A DNA stretch of 40,824 nucleotides. Origin: Actinomadura rubrisoli (GTDB lineage Bacteria > Actinomycetota > Actinomycetes > Streptosporangiales > Streptosporangiaceae). The notes beneath the pieces were generated by a model, which was not told the origin of the DNA, made no database searches, and saw only the letters and a program-made list of their open reading frames with translations. The translations under genes were made by a program, and so were the position numbers. The stretch is from assembly GCF_004349215.1 (NCBI RefSeq), contig NZ_SMKU01000043.1, forward strand, positions 1 to 40,824. The letters run 5' to 3'. Below, piece after piece: positions 1-6,739 of this stretch (position 1 is its first letter; each line of letters starts with the position of its first letter).

Positions 1-90
1 GACGTGGCGGGGGTGGTGGGCGTGGTGTCCATCTCAGTGTTCCTCTCGGAATCGGGCAACTACCTCGCTCAGAGAGTGGCTCAAAACTAG
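1..90 (+). CDS. 3' end of an unidentified gene (partial)
   Basis: Frame 1 is open from the first base to a TAG at 88-90, giving 29 residues that begin DVAGVVGVVSISVFLSESG. The first half is hydrophobic (V, G, I, F) and could be the end of a last membrane helix, with a short polar tail after it. A perfect inverted repeat follows directly after the stop, which fits the end of a transcription unit. The piece is too short to assign to a family, and chance openness in GC-rich DNA cannot be excluded. Confidence 0.35.
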   Translation, partial: DVAGVVGVVSISVFLSESGNYLAQRVAQN

Positions 91-113
91 AGTCTCTCTC
101 AAAAAGAGAGACT
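91..113 (+). terminator. Hairpin after the left-edge gene
   Basis: AGTCTCTCT (91-99) and AGAGAGACT (105-113) form a perfect 9-bp stem around a CAAAA loop, starting one base after the TAG at 88-90. There is no U-tract, as is common for actinobacterial terminators. A regulatory role for the barstar gene downstream is the alternative. Confidence 0.5.
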
Positions 114-275
114 AGGAGATGGGTGAGAGGAGTGTCAAGGGCGATGCCGCGACACCCGCCGTATGCGACGATCGCGACCGTATGGCCGTGAGGTGTTTCG
201 CGGCGGACACCGGGGGATGACCGCGCCCGGTGGAGCAGGCCGCCCGGAACGGGCGAACGACTGCCGGGAGAGGAC

Positions 276-743
276 GTGGACGCGAACCAAGCACTGGACG
301 AGCTGCTCGCGGAGCGGCTCAAGCCGGGCGTCTACCAGTGGCGGACGCCCGCGACGCCGGGCGCCGTCGGCGACGAGGGCTGGACGGAGCGGGCGGAGCA
401 GGCGGGCTGGCGCGGATTCCACCTGGACGGGCGGCGCGCGCGCGACAAGGGTTCGTTCCTTCGGCTGTGCGCCGAGGTGTTCGACTTCCCCGATTGGTTC
501 GGAGGCAATTGGGACGCCTTGCAGGACTGCCTGGGAGACCTGTCGTGGGCGACTGCCCCTAACGGCTACATGGTGCTGTACGAATCGTGGGCCGATCTGG
601 CCGAGGCCGACCAGCGGTCCTTCCGTACGGCCCTGGACGTCTTCGCGGGAGCCGTGGAGGCGTGGCGGGACACCCCCACCCCCATGACGGTGCTCCTGTC
701 GAGCGTTGGTGTGGAAGCGGCGGGCGTCCCCCGGCTCGCCTGA
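276..743 (+). CDS. Barstar family protein (ribonuclease inhibitor-like)
   Basis: 155 aa with the barstar core motif FPDWFGGNWDALQDCLGDL near residues 70-88, followed by the family's acidic surface, which in barstar itself blocks the barnase active site. The first ~55 residues are an extension relative to barnase-inhibitor barstar (~90 aa). The GTG start at 276 is preceded by GGGAG at 266-270. No barnase-like RNase is encoded nearby, so this is an orphan. Such orphan barstars are frequent in actinomycetes and may neutralise a distant or incoming RNase toxin; that role is inferred. The gene converges on the DUF4190 gene with a gap of only 4 bp, and no terminator is visible between them. Confidence 0.85.
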   Translation: MDANQALDELLAERLKPGVYQWRTPATPGAVGDEGWTERAEQAGWRGFHLDGRRARDKGSFLRLCAEVFDFPDWFGGNWDALQDCLGDLSWATAPNGYMVLYESWADLAEADQRSFRTALDVFAGAVEAWRDTPTPMTVLLSSVGVEAAGVPRLA

Positions 744-747
744 CCGA

Positions 748-1131
748 TCAGTAGGTGCCGGTGGTGTTGGAGCTGCCGACGATGGCGGCCCACAACCCGA
801 TGTAGAAGATCCAGACGATGATCCAGCCCACCGTGACGATGTAGCCGAGGATCAGGCCGGTGACGGCCATGCCCGAGCCGCCCTCGCCCGTCCGCTTGAT
901 CTGGCTCTGTGCGACGTGCCCGAAGATGATCGCCAGCAGCGAGGTCACGCCGCAGGCGAAGAAGCCGACGAGGCCGAGCACCATCGACGCCGTCGCCATG
1001 CCGTTGTTGGGACGGATGACCGGGGCCGCACCGTAGTAGTGGTGCTGCTGCTGCACAGGCTGGGAGTAGGGCTGGCCGGCGTACGGGTCCTGCGGTCCGT
1101 AGCCGTAAGGGTCGTAAGGGGGCTGTGCCAT
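748..1131 (-). CDS. DUF4190 domain-containing membrane protein
   Basis: 127 aa. Residues 1-44 are a Tyr/Pro/Gln-rich cytoplasmic head (MAQPPYDPYGYGPQDPY...), followed by two hydrophobic segments (about 48-72 and 88-116) separated by a short polar loop with GHVAQSQIKRTGEGG. This is the classic DUF4190 arrangement, in which the G-x-A/V-x-x-Q/H-I loop is conserved. The function of the family is unknown; it is a small inner-membrane protein often found in actinomycetes. I chose the ATG at 1131 because the Gly/Tyr/Pro head is typical of the family's N-terminus; a frame-open extension to 1170 has no family support. A -10-like CATAAT lies on the minus strand at 1205-1200. Confidence 0.82.
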   Translation of the reverse strand: MAQPPYDPYGYGPQDPYAGQPYSQPVQQQHHYYGAAPVIRPNNGMATASMVLGLVGFFACGVTSLLAIIFGHVAQSQIKRTGEGGSGMAVTGLILGYIVTVGWIIVWIFYIGLWAAIVGSSNTTGTY

Positions 1132-1316
1132 CGACTTCCCGATCGTTCGCGCGCCCGTCGCCGGAGACAAGGCACGTGCGCTGAGGGGCTGGGTTCCGGA
1201 TTATGCCAGTGTGACGTGACCTTCGGACTTTGTCGCCGTGCTGGTACTCGCGCTTTTAGATGCCGCGTCCGGCCCGCGGGTTCCCACGAGGGCCAGGACG
1301 TCGGGACGGGGCCGGA

Positions 1317-2087
1317 TCAGGCCAGATTCGTCCGTAGCCAGGAGATGTCGTCGGCCTGCCCGGCGGCGGGCGTCTCCACCACGACCGGCGCCCCCGCCGC
1401 CCTGACCACCGTCAGGATCAGGTCGGTGTCGATGCTGCCGCTGCCGAGGTTGGCGTGCCGGTCGGCGCCCGACCCGAACGCGTCGCGGCTGTCGTTGCAG
1501 TGGACGAGGTCGATGCGGCCGGTTATGGCCTTGATCCGGTCGACGGCGTCGATGAGCTCCTCACCGGCCGCGTGCGCGTGGCACGTGTCGAGGCAGAAGC
1601 CGACCTTCGACTCCATCCCCGGCACCTCCGACAGCACCTCCCAGAGCCGGGCGATCCGGTCGAACTTGCGTGCCATCGCGTTGCCGCCGCCCGCGGTGTT
1701 CTCGATGTAGACCGGGATCGGGCACTCGATGCGCTCGAAGACCTTGCGCCAGTTCTCGAAGCCCGTCTCGGGATCGTCGTCCTTGAGCACGTGCCCGCCG
1801 TGCACGATCAGCGCCTTCGCCCCGATCGACGCCGCCGCCTCCAACTGCTGGGTGAGGTTCTTGCGGCTCGGGATGCGGATCCTGTTGTTGGACGTCGCCA
1901 CGTTGATCGTGTACGGCGCGTGCACGTACACGTCCACCCCGGACCCCGCCAGCGCCTCGACGCCCTCCGGCAGGACGGGCTTCTTCCATCCCTGCGGATC
2001 GCCCAGGAAGAACTGGACGACGTCGGCCCCGACGGCGTGTGCGTTGTCGAGCGGGTTGGTCTGGTCGACGTGGGCTCCGATGCGCAT
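1317..2087 (-). CDS. nfo: Deoxyribonuclease IV (AP endonuclease, endonuclease IV)
   Basis: 256 aa TIM-barrel AP endonuclease that incises DNA 5' to abasic sites in base-excision repair. The metal-site motifs of the family are visible in order: [68 protein letters not shown], and the late Glu in VVVETPAAG. The N-terminus MRIGAHVD is the standard family start, so ATG 2087 is preferred to an open extension to 2117. A TAACCT -10 box lies 7 nt upstream of this ATG, which points to a leaderless transcript. It is the first of several DNA-repair genes in the window. Confidence 0.93.
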   Translation of the reverse strand: MRIGAHVDQTNPLDNAHAVGADVVQFFLGDPQGWKKPVLPEGVEALAGSGVDVYVHAPYTINVATSNNRIRIPSRKNLTQQLEAAASIGAKALIVHGGHVLKDDDPETGFENWRKVFERIECPIPVYIENTAGGGNAMARKFDRIARLWEVLSEVPGMESKVGFCLDTCHAHAAGEELIDAVDRIKAITGRIDLVHCNDSRDAFGSGADRHANLGSGSIDTDLILTVVRAAGAPVVVETPAAGQADDISWLRTNLA

Positions 2088-2094
2088 GGCATCG

Positions 2095-2100
2095 AGGTTA
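2095..2100 (-). promoter_or_regulatory. -10 box of a leaderless promoter for nfo
   Basis: TAACCT on the minus strand, 7 nt before the nfo ATG at 2087. It matches the actinobacterial TANNNT -10 consensus at the distance expected if transcription starts at the initiation codon. Confidence 0.45.
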
Positions 2101-2136
2101 GCCCCGCCGTCCGACAACCCGGCCGCTTTCCCGGGG

Positions 2137-2442
2137 TCAGAACGTGAAGCCGCCGTGCCGCAGGGCGAAGGCGCCGCCGATGAAGGCGGTGATCATCCCG
2201 ATGACGTTCAGCCAGCGTTCGTTGGTGGTCGCGGAGATCAGCTGGGAGTACAGCGCCAGCGGCAGGCCGATCACGGCCGCGACGGCACCGAAGAAGTGGG
2301 TCGCCGGGACCGAGCCCAGGATGAGGGCGGCGATCCCGATCGTGATCGCGGCCACCGAGAGCGCGCTCTCCAGCGGATGGCGTTCGGCCTGGGCGTCGAC
2401 GCCGACGGCCCTCTCCTTGCCTCCGGCAACCTCCTGCGGCAT
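2137..2442 (-). CDS. Small membrane protein, unknown function
   Basis: 101 aa. After a charged head of ~25 residues ([20 protein letters not shown]) come three hydrophobic stretches: roughly 27-45 ([19 protein letters not shown]), 50-66 ([17 protein letters not shown]) and 78-93 ([17 protein letters not shown]). The ATG at 2442 has a very strong Shine-Dalgarno (GGAGGAGG) 6 nt upstream, which overrules the much longer open frame. It lies just upstream of nfo on the same strand (50 bp gap) and could be cotranscribed, but nfo seems to have its own promoter. No family recognised. Confidence 0.75.
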   Translation of the reverse strand: MPQEVAGGKERAVGVDAQAERHPLESALSVAAITIGIAALILGSVPATHFFGAVAAVIGLPLALYSQLISATTNERWLNVIGMITAFIGGAFALRHGGFTF

Positions 2443-2586
2443 CGGGGACCTCCTCCAAGGTCGTGGCGTCCGCGTCCGGGACACGGGGGTGGACGCGGGA
2501 CCGGGCGGACCGTGCCCGTAAAGGGATTCCCTGGACCGCCGGAGATCAACCAGCGCGCGGGCGCGGAAAATGTCGGCACCACCCGG

Positions 2587-2607
2587 TACAGTCGAACATG
2601 GTTTCGA
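2587..2607 (+). promoter_or_regulatory. SOS (LexA) box overlapping a leaderless promoter
   Basis: TCGAACATGGTTTCGA at 2592-2607 matches the actinobacterial LexA consensus TCGAAC-N4-GTTCGA at 11 of 12 fixed positions. A -10 box TACAGT (2587-2592) overlaps its first base, so LexA bound here would block polymerase. An ATG sits 5 nt after the -10 box, inside the operator. Confidence 0.6.
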
Positions 2608-2642
2608 GAACATCGGTCTCGGTCCGGGAGGTACCACTGTGA
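2598..2642 (+). CDS. Candidate 14-aa leader peptide, leaderless, translationally coupled
   Basis: The ATG at 2598 lies 5 nt after the -10 box TACAGT, as in leaderless actinobacterial mRNAs, and opens a 14-codon frame (MVSRTSVSVREVPL) ending in TGA 2640-2642. That stop overlaps the GTG start of the next ORF as GTGA, the usual coupling arrangement. The Shine-Dalgarno GGGAGG of the downstream gene (2626-2631) lies within this reading frame, so ribosomes translating the leader would affect initiation there. It has no family; the evidence is architectural only. Confidence 0.45.
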   Translation: MVSRTSVSVREVPL

Positions 2643-2803
2643 GGGAGAGCGAACTCGCGGTCATCGGTGACGCGGAGCTCGTCGAGGAGCTGTCGCTGCT
2701 GACGACCCAGACCGCCCGCATGCGCGCCCGCATGGCCGACATCATGGCGGAACTGGAGCGGCGGCGCTGCTCCAAACCCGTCCGTCCGGGCGCGTGGCGC
2801 TGA
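2639..2803 (+). CDS. 54-aa coiled-coil-like small protein, SOS-box controlled
   Basis: GTG start at 2639 with GGGAGG at 2626-2631 (spacing 7). The peptide is VRESELAVIGDAELVEELSL and continues as a helical, heptad-like stretch of Leu, Met and Ala between Glu/Arg pairs to about residue 42, then ends in a Pro/Arg/Gly tail. It has no signal or membrane segment. A 4-nt GTGA overlap links it to the 14-aa leader ORF, and a LexA-type operator lies over the promoter. A small damage-induced protein of unknown function is a reasonable inference. A longer in-frame start at 2570 would lie upstream of the promoter and is therefore rejected. Confidence 0.6.
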   Translation: MRESELAVIGDAELVEELSLLTTQTARMRARMADIMAELERRRCSKPVRPGAWR

Positions 2804-3001
2804 CGCGCGGGCTGCTCGCTCGGGGTTCGCCCGCGGGCGGCTTGCCGACGCCAACGCGCGCCGCACCGTCGCCGGGTGCGCCGCATCGAGGGCGGCCGCG
2901 GCCGTAACCGGCTCGTACGCTGCCAACTGTTGGTAGCCTGTATCGGTCTCGCGGCAGGCTCGCCCGGCGATCCGGCCCGCCACCGCGAGGAACGCAACAG
3001 C
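2804..3001. other. Intergenic region before the ribosomal operon
   Basis: 198 bp without a convincing gene. It is very GC-rich at the left (Arg/Ala-like codon noise in all frames). At about 2915-2950 it changes to mixed sequence with CAACTGTTG and TAGCCTGTAT, the most likely place for the rpsF promoter, but no clear -35/-10 pair stands out. Confidence 0.4.
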
Positions 3002-3045
3002 CCTCCTGTCACGGAGAGACCGTGACCGCACCAGTCCAGAGGAGG
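3002..3045 (+). promoter_or_regulatory. rpsF leader: two-stem structure hiding the ribosome binding site
   Basis: CCTCCT (3002-3007) can pair with AGGAGG (3040-3045), the rpsF Shine-Dalgarno. Stacked directly on it, GTCACGG (3008-3014) pairs with CCGTGAC (3020-3026) around an AGAGA loop. All extra nucleotides (3027-3039) lie on the 3' side as an asymmetric internal loop, with a CCG triplet at its edge (3026-3028). Known rpsF leaders bind the S6:S18 complex through a stem with a CCG-containing 3' bulge, so autogenous control is a sensible inference. Confidence 0.5.
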
Positions 3046-3055
3046 TAGGGACAGC

Positions 3056-3346
3056 ATGCGTCGTTACGAACTCATGGCGATTCTCGACCCCGCCATCGAC
3101 GAGCGCACCGCCAGCGCGGCGCTCGACCCGTTCCTGAAGGTCGTCAAGGACGGCGGCGGCAGCGTGGAGAAGGTCGACGTCTGGGGCCGCAGGCGCCTGG
3201 CGTACGAAATCCTGAAGAAGTCCGAAGGCATCTACGCGGTGGTCGACCTGTCGGCTGAGCCTGCCACGGTCAAGGAGCTCGACCGTCAGCTCAACCTGAG
3301 CGAGTCGATCCTCCGTACCAAGGTCATCCGCCCCGAGGTCCACTGA
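3056..3346 (+). CDS. rpsF: 30S ribosomal protein S6
   Basis: 96 aa, the usual length for bS6. It starts with the hallmark [12 protein letters not shown] and contains [23 protein letters not shown], the central strand-loop-strand of the ferredoxin-like fold, and ends with [17 protein letters not shown]6 binds the platform of the 30S subunit together with S18, which is encoded two genes downstream. The start at ATG 3056 has GGAGG at 3041-3045. It is the first gene of the conserved rpsF-ssb-rpsR-rplI operon, and its leader can form a structure that sequesters the Shine-Dalgarno. Confidence 0.98.
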   Translation: MRRYELMAILDPAIDERTASAALDPFLKVVKDGGGSVEKVDVWGRRRLAYEILKKSEGIYAVVDLSAEPATVKELDRQLNLSESILRTKVIRPEVH

Positions 3347-3386
3347 GCCGCCCGGTTCAGCCCTCACACCAGCCGGAGCGAGCCCC

Positions 3387-3965
3387 ATGGCAGGCGACAC
3401 CGTAATCACGATCGTCGGGAACCTCGTCGAGGACCCGAATCTGCGCTTCACCCCGAGCGGCCAGGCGGTCGCGTCGTTCCGCATCGCTTCGACCCCGCGG
3501 TTCTTCGACCGCCAGTCGAACGACTGGAAGGACGGCGAGGCCCTGTTCCTGACCTGCAACGTCTGGCGGCAGGCCGCCGAGAACGTGGCCGAGAGCCTGC
3601 AGCGCGGCATGCGGGTGATCGTGCAGGGACGGCTGAAGCAGCGCTCGTACGAGACCCGCGAGGGTGAGAAGCGCACCGTCTTCGAGATCGAGGTCGACGA
3701 GGTCGGCCCGTCGCTGCGCAACGCCACCGCGAAGGTCAACAAGACCCAGCGGCAGGGCGGCTCGGGCGGCGGCGGTGGCTTCGGAGGCGGCGGAGGCGGC
3801 GGAGGCGGTGCCCCCCAGGGTGGCGGCTTCGGCGGCGGTGGCCAGCAGCAGGGCGGCGGTTTCGGCGGCGGCCAGCAGGGCGGCGGCGCTCCCGCCGACG
3901 ACCCCTGGGCGACCGGCGGCGGTGGCGGCGGCGGTGGCGGGTTCTCCGACGACCCGCCGTTCTAG
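3387..3965 (+). CDS. ssb: Single-stranded DNA-binding protein
   Basis: 192 aa. Residues 1-115 form the OB fold ([54 protein letters not shown]). From about 125 the protein becomes a long Gly/Gln-rich linker made of GGG and QQGGG runs, ending in the acidic tip DDPPF that recruits repair and replication partners. This is the essential actinobacterial SsbA type, cotranscribed between rpsF and rpsR. The linker's repetitive GGC/GGT codons make this stretch prone to length variation. ATG 3387 directly precedes the conserved first strand. Confidence 0.98.
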   Translation: MAGDTVITIVGNLVEDPNLRFTPSGQAVASFRIASTPRFFDRQSNDWKDGEALFLTCNVWRQAAENVAESLQRGMRVIVQGRLKQRSYETREGEKRTVFEIEVDEVGPSLRNATAKVNKTQRQGGSGGGGGFGGGGGGGGGAPQGGGFGGGGQQQGGGFGGGQQGGGAPADDPWATGGGGGGGGGFSDDPPF

Positions 3966-4040
3966 CCCACCGCACAGCACGACCAAGACATCTACACGTC
4001 CATTCCCGCGTGAGCGGGGCTCTCGTAAAGGAGCACCACG

Positions 4041-4277
4041 ATGGCGAAGCCACCTCCCCGCAAGCCGAAGAAGAAGGTTTGCGTGTTCTGCCAGGAGAAG
4101 ATCTCCTACGTCGACTACAAGGACACCGGTCTGCTGCGGAAGTTCATCTCCGACCGCGGCAAGATCCGTGCTCGGCGGGTGACCGGAAACTGCACTCAGC
4201 ACCAGCGGGACGTCGCCACGGCGATCAAGAACGCCCGCGAGATGGCGCTGCTGCCGTACACCAGCACCGCGCGCTGA
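4041..4277 (+). CDS. rpsR: 30S ribosomal protein S18 (zinc-binding C+ form)
   Basis: 78 aa. The family core [20 protein letters not shown] and a C-terminal helix are present. Cys14-x2-Cys17 (VCVFC) together with Cys51 and His54 (NCTQH) form the zinc-ribbon ligands of the C+ type. Many actinomycetes also carry a zinc-free C- paralog that Zur induces on zinc starvation; none is in this window. AAGGAG precedes ATG 4041. S18 partners S6 on the 30S platform, matching the operon order. Confidence 0.97.
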   Translation: MAKPPPRKPKKKVCVFCQEKISYVDYKDTGLLRKFISDRGKIRARRVTGNCTQHQRDVATAIKNAREMALLPYTSTAR

Positions 4278-4296
4278 GGCAGGGGGACGAACGATC

Positions 4297-4743
4297 ATGA
4301 AGCTCATCCTGACCCAGCAGGTCTCCGGGCTCGGCGAGCCCGGAGACGTCATCGAGGTCCGCGACGGCTACGGCCGCAACTATCTCGTTCCCCGCGGGTT
4401 CGCCATCAAGTGGACCCGGGGCGCCGAGAAGGAGATCGACTCGATCAAGAAGGCGCGTTCGGCCCGCGAGATCGCGACCGTCGAGCACGCCAAGGAGGTC
4501 GCCGGCCGGCTGCAGGCGCTGCGCGTGACGCTGCGCACCCGCACCGGCAGCAACGGCCGCCTGTTCGGCGCGGTCACCGCCGCCGACATCGCCGAGGCCG
4601 TCAAGGCCGCCGACGGCCCCGACCTGGACCGCCGCCGGATCGAGATCGGCAACCCGATCAAGACCGTCGGCACCCACCGGGTCAGTGTGCGTCTGCACAC
4701 CGACGTCAACGCCACGATCGACGTCAACGTCGTCGAGGACTGA
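4297..4743 (+). CDS. rplI: 50S ribosomal protein L9
   Basis: 148 aa, standard length. The N-terminal RNA-binding domain is clear (MKLILTQQVSGLGEPGDVIEVRDGYGRNYLVPRG..A), followed by the long connecting helix (residues ~40-75) and a C-terminal domain (TRTGSNGRLFGAVTAADIAEAV). It is the last gene of the rpsF operon: a strong hairpin begins 10 nt after its stop. RBS is AGGGGGA upstream of ATG 4297. Confidence 0.98.
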   Translation: MKLILTQQVSGLGEPGDVIEVRDGYGRNYLVPRGFAIKWTRGAEKEIDSIKKARSAREIATVEHAKEVAGRLQALRVTLRTRTGSNGRLFGAVTAADIAEAVKAADGPDLDRRRIEIGNPIKTVGTHRVSVRLHTDVNATIDVNVVED

Positions 4744-4753
4744 CACGCCCGTC

Positions 4754-4801
4754 CAGCGACCCTCGTGCCCCGGATCTTCGTCCGGGACGCGAGGGTCGCT
4801 G
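4754..4801 (+). terminator. Terminator of the rpsF-ssb-rpsR-rplI operon
   Basis: CAGCGACCCTCG (4754-4765) and CGAGGGTCGCTG (4790-4801) form a perfect 12-bp stem. The region between folds further (CCCCGGA with TCCGGGA). The sequence after it is CGTTTCAT, only a weak U-tract. It starts just after the rplI stop. Confidence 0.85.
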
Positions 4802-4802
4802 C

Positions 4803-4816
4803 GTTTCATGTGAAAC
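4803..4816. promoter_or_regulatory. parS-like ParB binding site
   Basis: GTTTCATGTGAAAC differs from the Streptomyces/Bacillus parS core GTTTCACGTGAAAC only at the seventh base (T for C). It lies in the intergenic space between the rplI terminator and the amidase gene, as expected for an origin-proximal chromosome-segregation site. Chance occurrence of 13/14 matches in GC-rich DNA is unlikely but possible. Confidence 0.6.
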
Positions 4817-4903
4817 GTCCGCGAAACGCCCTGTGCTTGAGTGTTCGGCGTATCGACCGCTACGTTCCGTAACAAGGTCATCGCGGGACGAAGGGGGACG
4901 CTG

Positions 4904-5719
4904 TTGAGCGCGCACTCGGGGGACGGCGCGGCCGACCATGAACGCACCGGCTCGCCGATGACGCGCCGTTCACTCATCGGCGGTGTCGTGGGGGCGGGCC
5001 TGCTGGCGGTGGGCGTCCCGTCCGACAATGGAGCCATGGCGGACGCTCTCGCGGCCGGTGGCCGACCGGTCCTGTTCACAGCGGACGCCCCGCGCATCCA
5101 CACGCGCGCCGACTGGAACGCCAAGGCGCCAAGGAGACCCGCCACGATCCTCAAGCGGGCACCGGACCACATCATCGTCCACCACACGGACACGGCCAAC
5201 TCCAATGACCGCTCACTCACGCACGCGTACGCCCTGTCCCGGTTCATCCAGGACTTCCACATGGGCACGCGTGGCTGGGACGACACCGGGCAGCAGTTGA
5301 CCATCAGCCGGGGCGGCATCGTCATGGAGGGCCGCAACCAGACCTTGAAGGCCATTCAGTCGGGCCAGCATGTCGTCGGCGCGCAGGTACTGCACCACAA
5401 CGAGCACACCATCGGGATCGAGAACGAGGGCTCCTACGTAAGAAAGGGCGTTCCCGACCGGCTGTGGGCGTCGCTGCTGGAGGTGTGCGTGTGGCTCTGT
5501 ACGGCGTACGACCTTGACCCGACCAGCGCCATCGTCGGCCACCGCGACTACAACAAGACCGAGTGCCCGGGCGACGTCCTCTACGCCCGCCTGCCGGAAC
5601 TGCGCAGATCCGTGGCCGCCCGCATGGACGGCTCACCCAAGACCACGCAGGAGAAGCCCCGACCCGTCCCACGGGACGATGAAATACCCCTGTTCCCCTC
5701 CTTCGACGACTTCGGCTGA
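4904..5719 (+). CDS. Tat-exported PGRP-type N-acetylmuramoyl-L-alanine amidase
   Basis: 271 aa from a TTG start at 4904 with AAGGGGGA at 4891-4898. A twin-arginine signal (MTRRSLIGGVVGAGLLAVG) ends near an A-x-A site, so the enzyme should be exported folded. The body is a peptidoglycan-recognition/amidase_2 domain: RADWNAKAP, DHIIVHHTDTAN (zinc His), HNEHTIGIENEG, and GHRDYNKTECPGD (His and Cys zinc ligands). These ligands support actual amidase activity, cleaving the MurNAc-L-Ala bond. A start at ATG 4958 (MTRRS...) is a strong alternative, as it would still include the whole Tat motif. The gene lies downstream of the ribosomal operon but is separated from it by a terminator. Confidence 0.9.
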   Translation: MSAHSGDGAADHERTGSPMTRRSLIGGVVGAGLLAVGVPSDNGAMADALAAGGRPVLFTADAPRIHTRADWNAKAPRRPATILKRAPDHIIVHHTDTANSNDRSLTHAYALSRFIQDFHMGTRGWDDTGQQLTISRGGIVMEGRNQTLKAIQSGQHVVGAQVLHHNEHTIGIENEGSYVRKGVPDRLWASLLEVCVWLCTAYDLDPTSAIVGHRDYNKTECPGDVLYARLPELRRSVAARMDGSPKTTQEKPRPVPRDDEIPLFPSFDDFG

Positions 5720-5726
5720 CTCTGGT

Positions 5727-5808
5727 CAATCCCGACCTACCGGGCTCGCCCGCTGACCGTGCTTGGGCGAGCGCGGAATCGCTTCGCGATCCTCCCGGCA
5801 GGGCTCGC
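5727..5808. repeat. Structured intergenic repeat, copy A
   Basis: CAATCCCG...CTCGCC..CTGACCGTGCTTG, then ATCGCTTCGCGAT and a final GGGCTCGC. The same series is found twice near 35.1-35.26 kb. GCGAGC at 5768 and GCTCGC at 5803 form an outer stem around the inner palindrome ATCGC-TTC-GCGAT. The copy fills the gap between two convergent genes (stops at 5719 and 5811), so it probably acts as a bidirectional 3'-end element. Confidence 0.65.
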
Positions 5809-5810
5809 GG

Positions 5811-5999
5811 TCATGTGTCGGGGATCGTGTAGCGGGTGCGGCGGCGGGCGATCTCGGGGTCGATACCCTCTACCAGCGACCAGATGCCCGCGACGCGCTC
5901 CACCAGGGTCTCCGGAGGCAGCCCGGCCAGGCCCTCGGCCGCCAGGTCGTCGATCGCCTGCGTCAGCCGGGCCATCCGCTCGCCGTGCGTGGAACACAT
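5811..5999 (-). CDS. 62-aa SOS-box controlled small protein
   Basis: MCSTHGERMARLTQAIDDLA continues as an amphipathic helix-rich protein with a Leu-Pro-Pro-Glu turn (LAGLPPETLVERVAGIWSLV) and an Arg-rich end. The pattern somewhat resembles the first helices of the DUF222/13E12 HNH-nuclease family, but the nuclease part is absent. The ATG at 5999 is 6 nt after a -10 box TACTAT and lies in a LexA-type operator, so the mRNA should be leaderless and damage-induced. A second Met at 5975 has no better RBS. It converges on the amidase gene, with repeat copy A between them. Function unknown. Confidence 0.65.
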   Translation of the reverse strand: MCSTHGERMARLTQAIDDLAAEGLAGLPPETLVERVAGIWSLVEGIDPEIARRRTRYTIPDT

Positions 6000-6011
6000 G
6001 TTCGAATAGTA
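5990..6011 (-). promoter_or_regulatory. SOS (LexA) box abutting a leaderless -10 element
   Basis: Plus-strand TGGAACACATGTTCGA (5990-6005) matches TCGAAC-N4-GTTCGA at 11 of 12 fixed positions. On the minus strand the -10 box TACTAT (6011-6006) directly abuts it, and the ATG (5999-5997) is 6 nt downstream, inside the operator. LexA binding would cover the transcription start. Confidence 0.65.
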
Positions 6012-6098
6012 GCGAGTGTGACCCGAGGTGCGGGTGCGGTTCGGAGGATTTTCCGGGCCGGTTCTCAGCCGTCCGATCCCCGTGGTGTGATCAACGGC

Positions 6099-6668
6099 AT
6101 GACTTCGTCGGACGCGGTTGAGCTCATCGGTCACGGTCTCGTCCTTCGCGAGTGGAGCGAGGAGGATCTGGACGCGTTGACGGCGATGTTCGACGACCCG
6201 GAGATCGCGTACTGGACGCCGGTGGCCGCACCGTTCGACAAGACGGCCGCCCAGAACTACCTCGATCGGATCCGCTGGGGCCGAGCGCAGGACGATCGGG
6301 TCCATCTGGCCATCACCACCGACGGGCGCGAGCCCAAGGGCGAGGTCATGCTGAACAAGAGCACGGGCACCATCGGGTACGCGGTGGGCGCCGCGTACCG
6401 CGGGCAGCGGCTGGCGTACCGGGCCGTCCTGCTGATGACCGAGTACGCGCACAGGGTCGCCGGACTGGCCAGGGTGAGCTTGGAGATCGAGCCTGATAAC
6501 GCCGCCAGCGCGGGTGTCGCGCGCGCCGTCGGCTACCGCCTGACCGATGCCGCGCCCGTGACGGTCGAGGACAAGGGGCGCCGCCACACCCTGCTCACCT
6601 GGGTGCACGAGGACACCGACCACGATGGCTCCGACCAGGACGTCCACGGCCAGGACACACTTCGCTAG
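6099..6668 (+). CDS. GNAT family N-acetyltransferase
   Basis: 189 aa of the RimJ/RimL-like Acetyltransf_3 type: GHGLVLREWSEEDLDALTAM at the start, then the acetyl-CoA-binding region GTIGYAVGAAYRGQRLAYRA, and ARVSLEIEPDNAASAGVARA(VGY) at the end of the fold. It probably acetylates an amine on a small molecule or protein N-terminus; substrate unknown. ATG 6099 begins the conserved part, though no good Shine-Dalgarno is present and an in-frame GTG upstream (near 6087) is possible. It converges on the MATE gene with 71 bp between. Confidence 0.85.
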   Translation: MTSSDAVELIGHGLVLREWSEEDLDALTAMFDDPEIAYWTPVAAPFDKTAAQNYLDRIRWGRAQDDRVHLAITTDGREPKGEVMLNKSTGTIGYAVGAAYRGQRLAYRAVLLMTEYAHRVAGLARVSLEIEPDNAASAGVARAVGYRLTDAAPVTVEDKGRRHTLLTWVHEDTDHDGSDQDVHGQDTLR

Positions 6669-6739
6669 GGCGCCTCTCACGGGTCTTGTTCGTCGCGCAA
6701 CAAAACGTAGATCCATCGCCGAGGCCATGGCCGAGACGA

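Noticed and set aside
5720..5810. Extra coding sequence between the amidase and the SOS gene
   Set aside because: The gap is fully accounted for by the structured repeat copy A.
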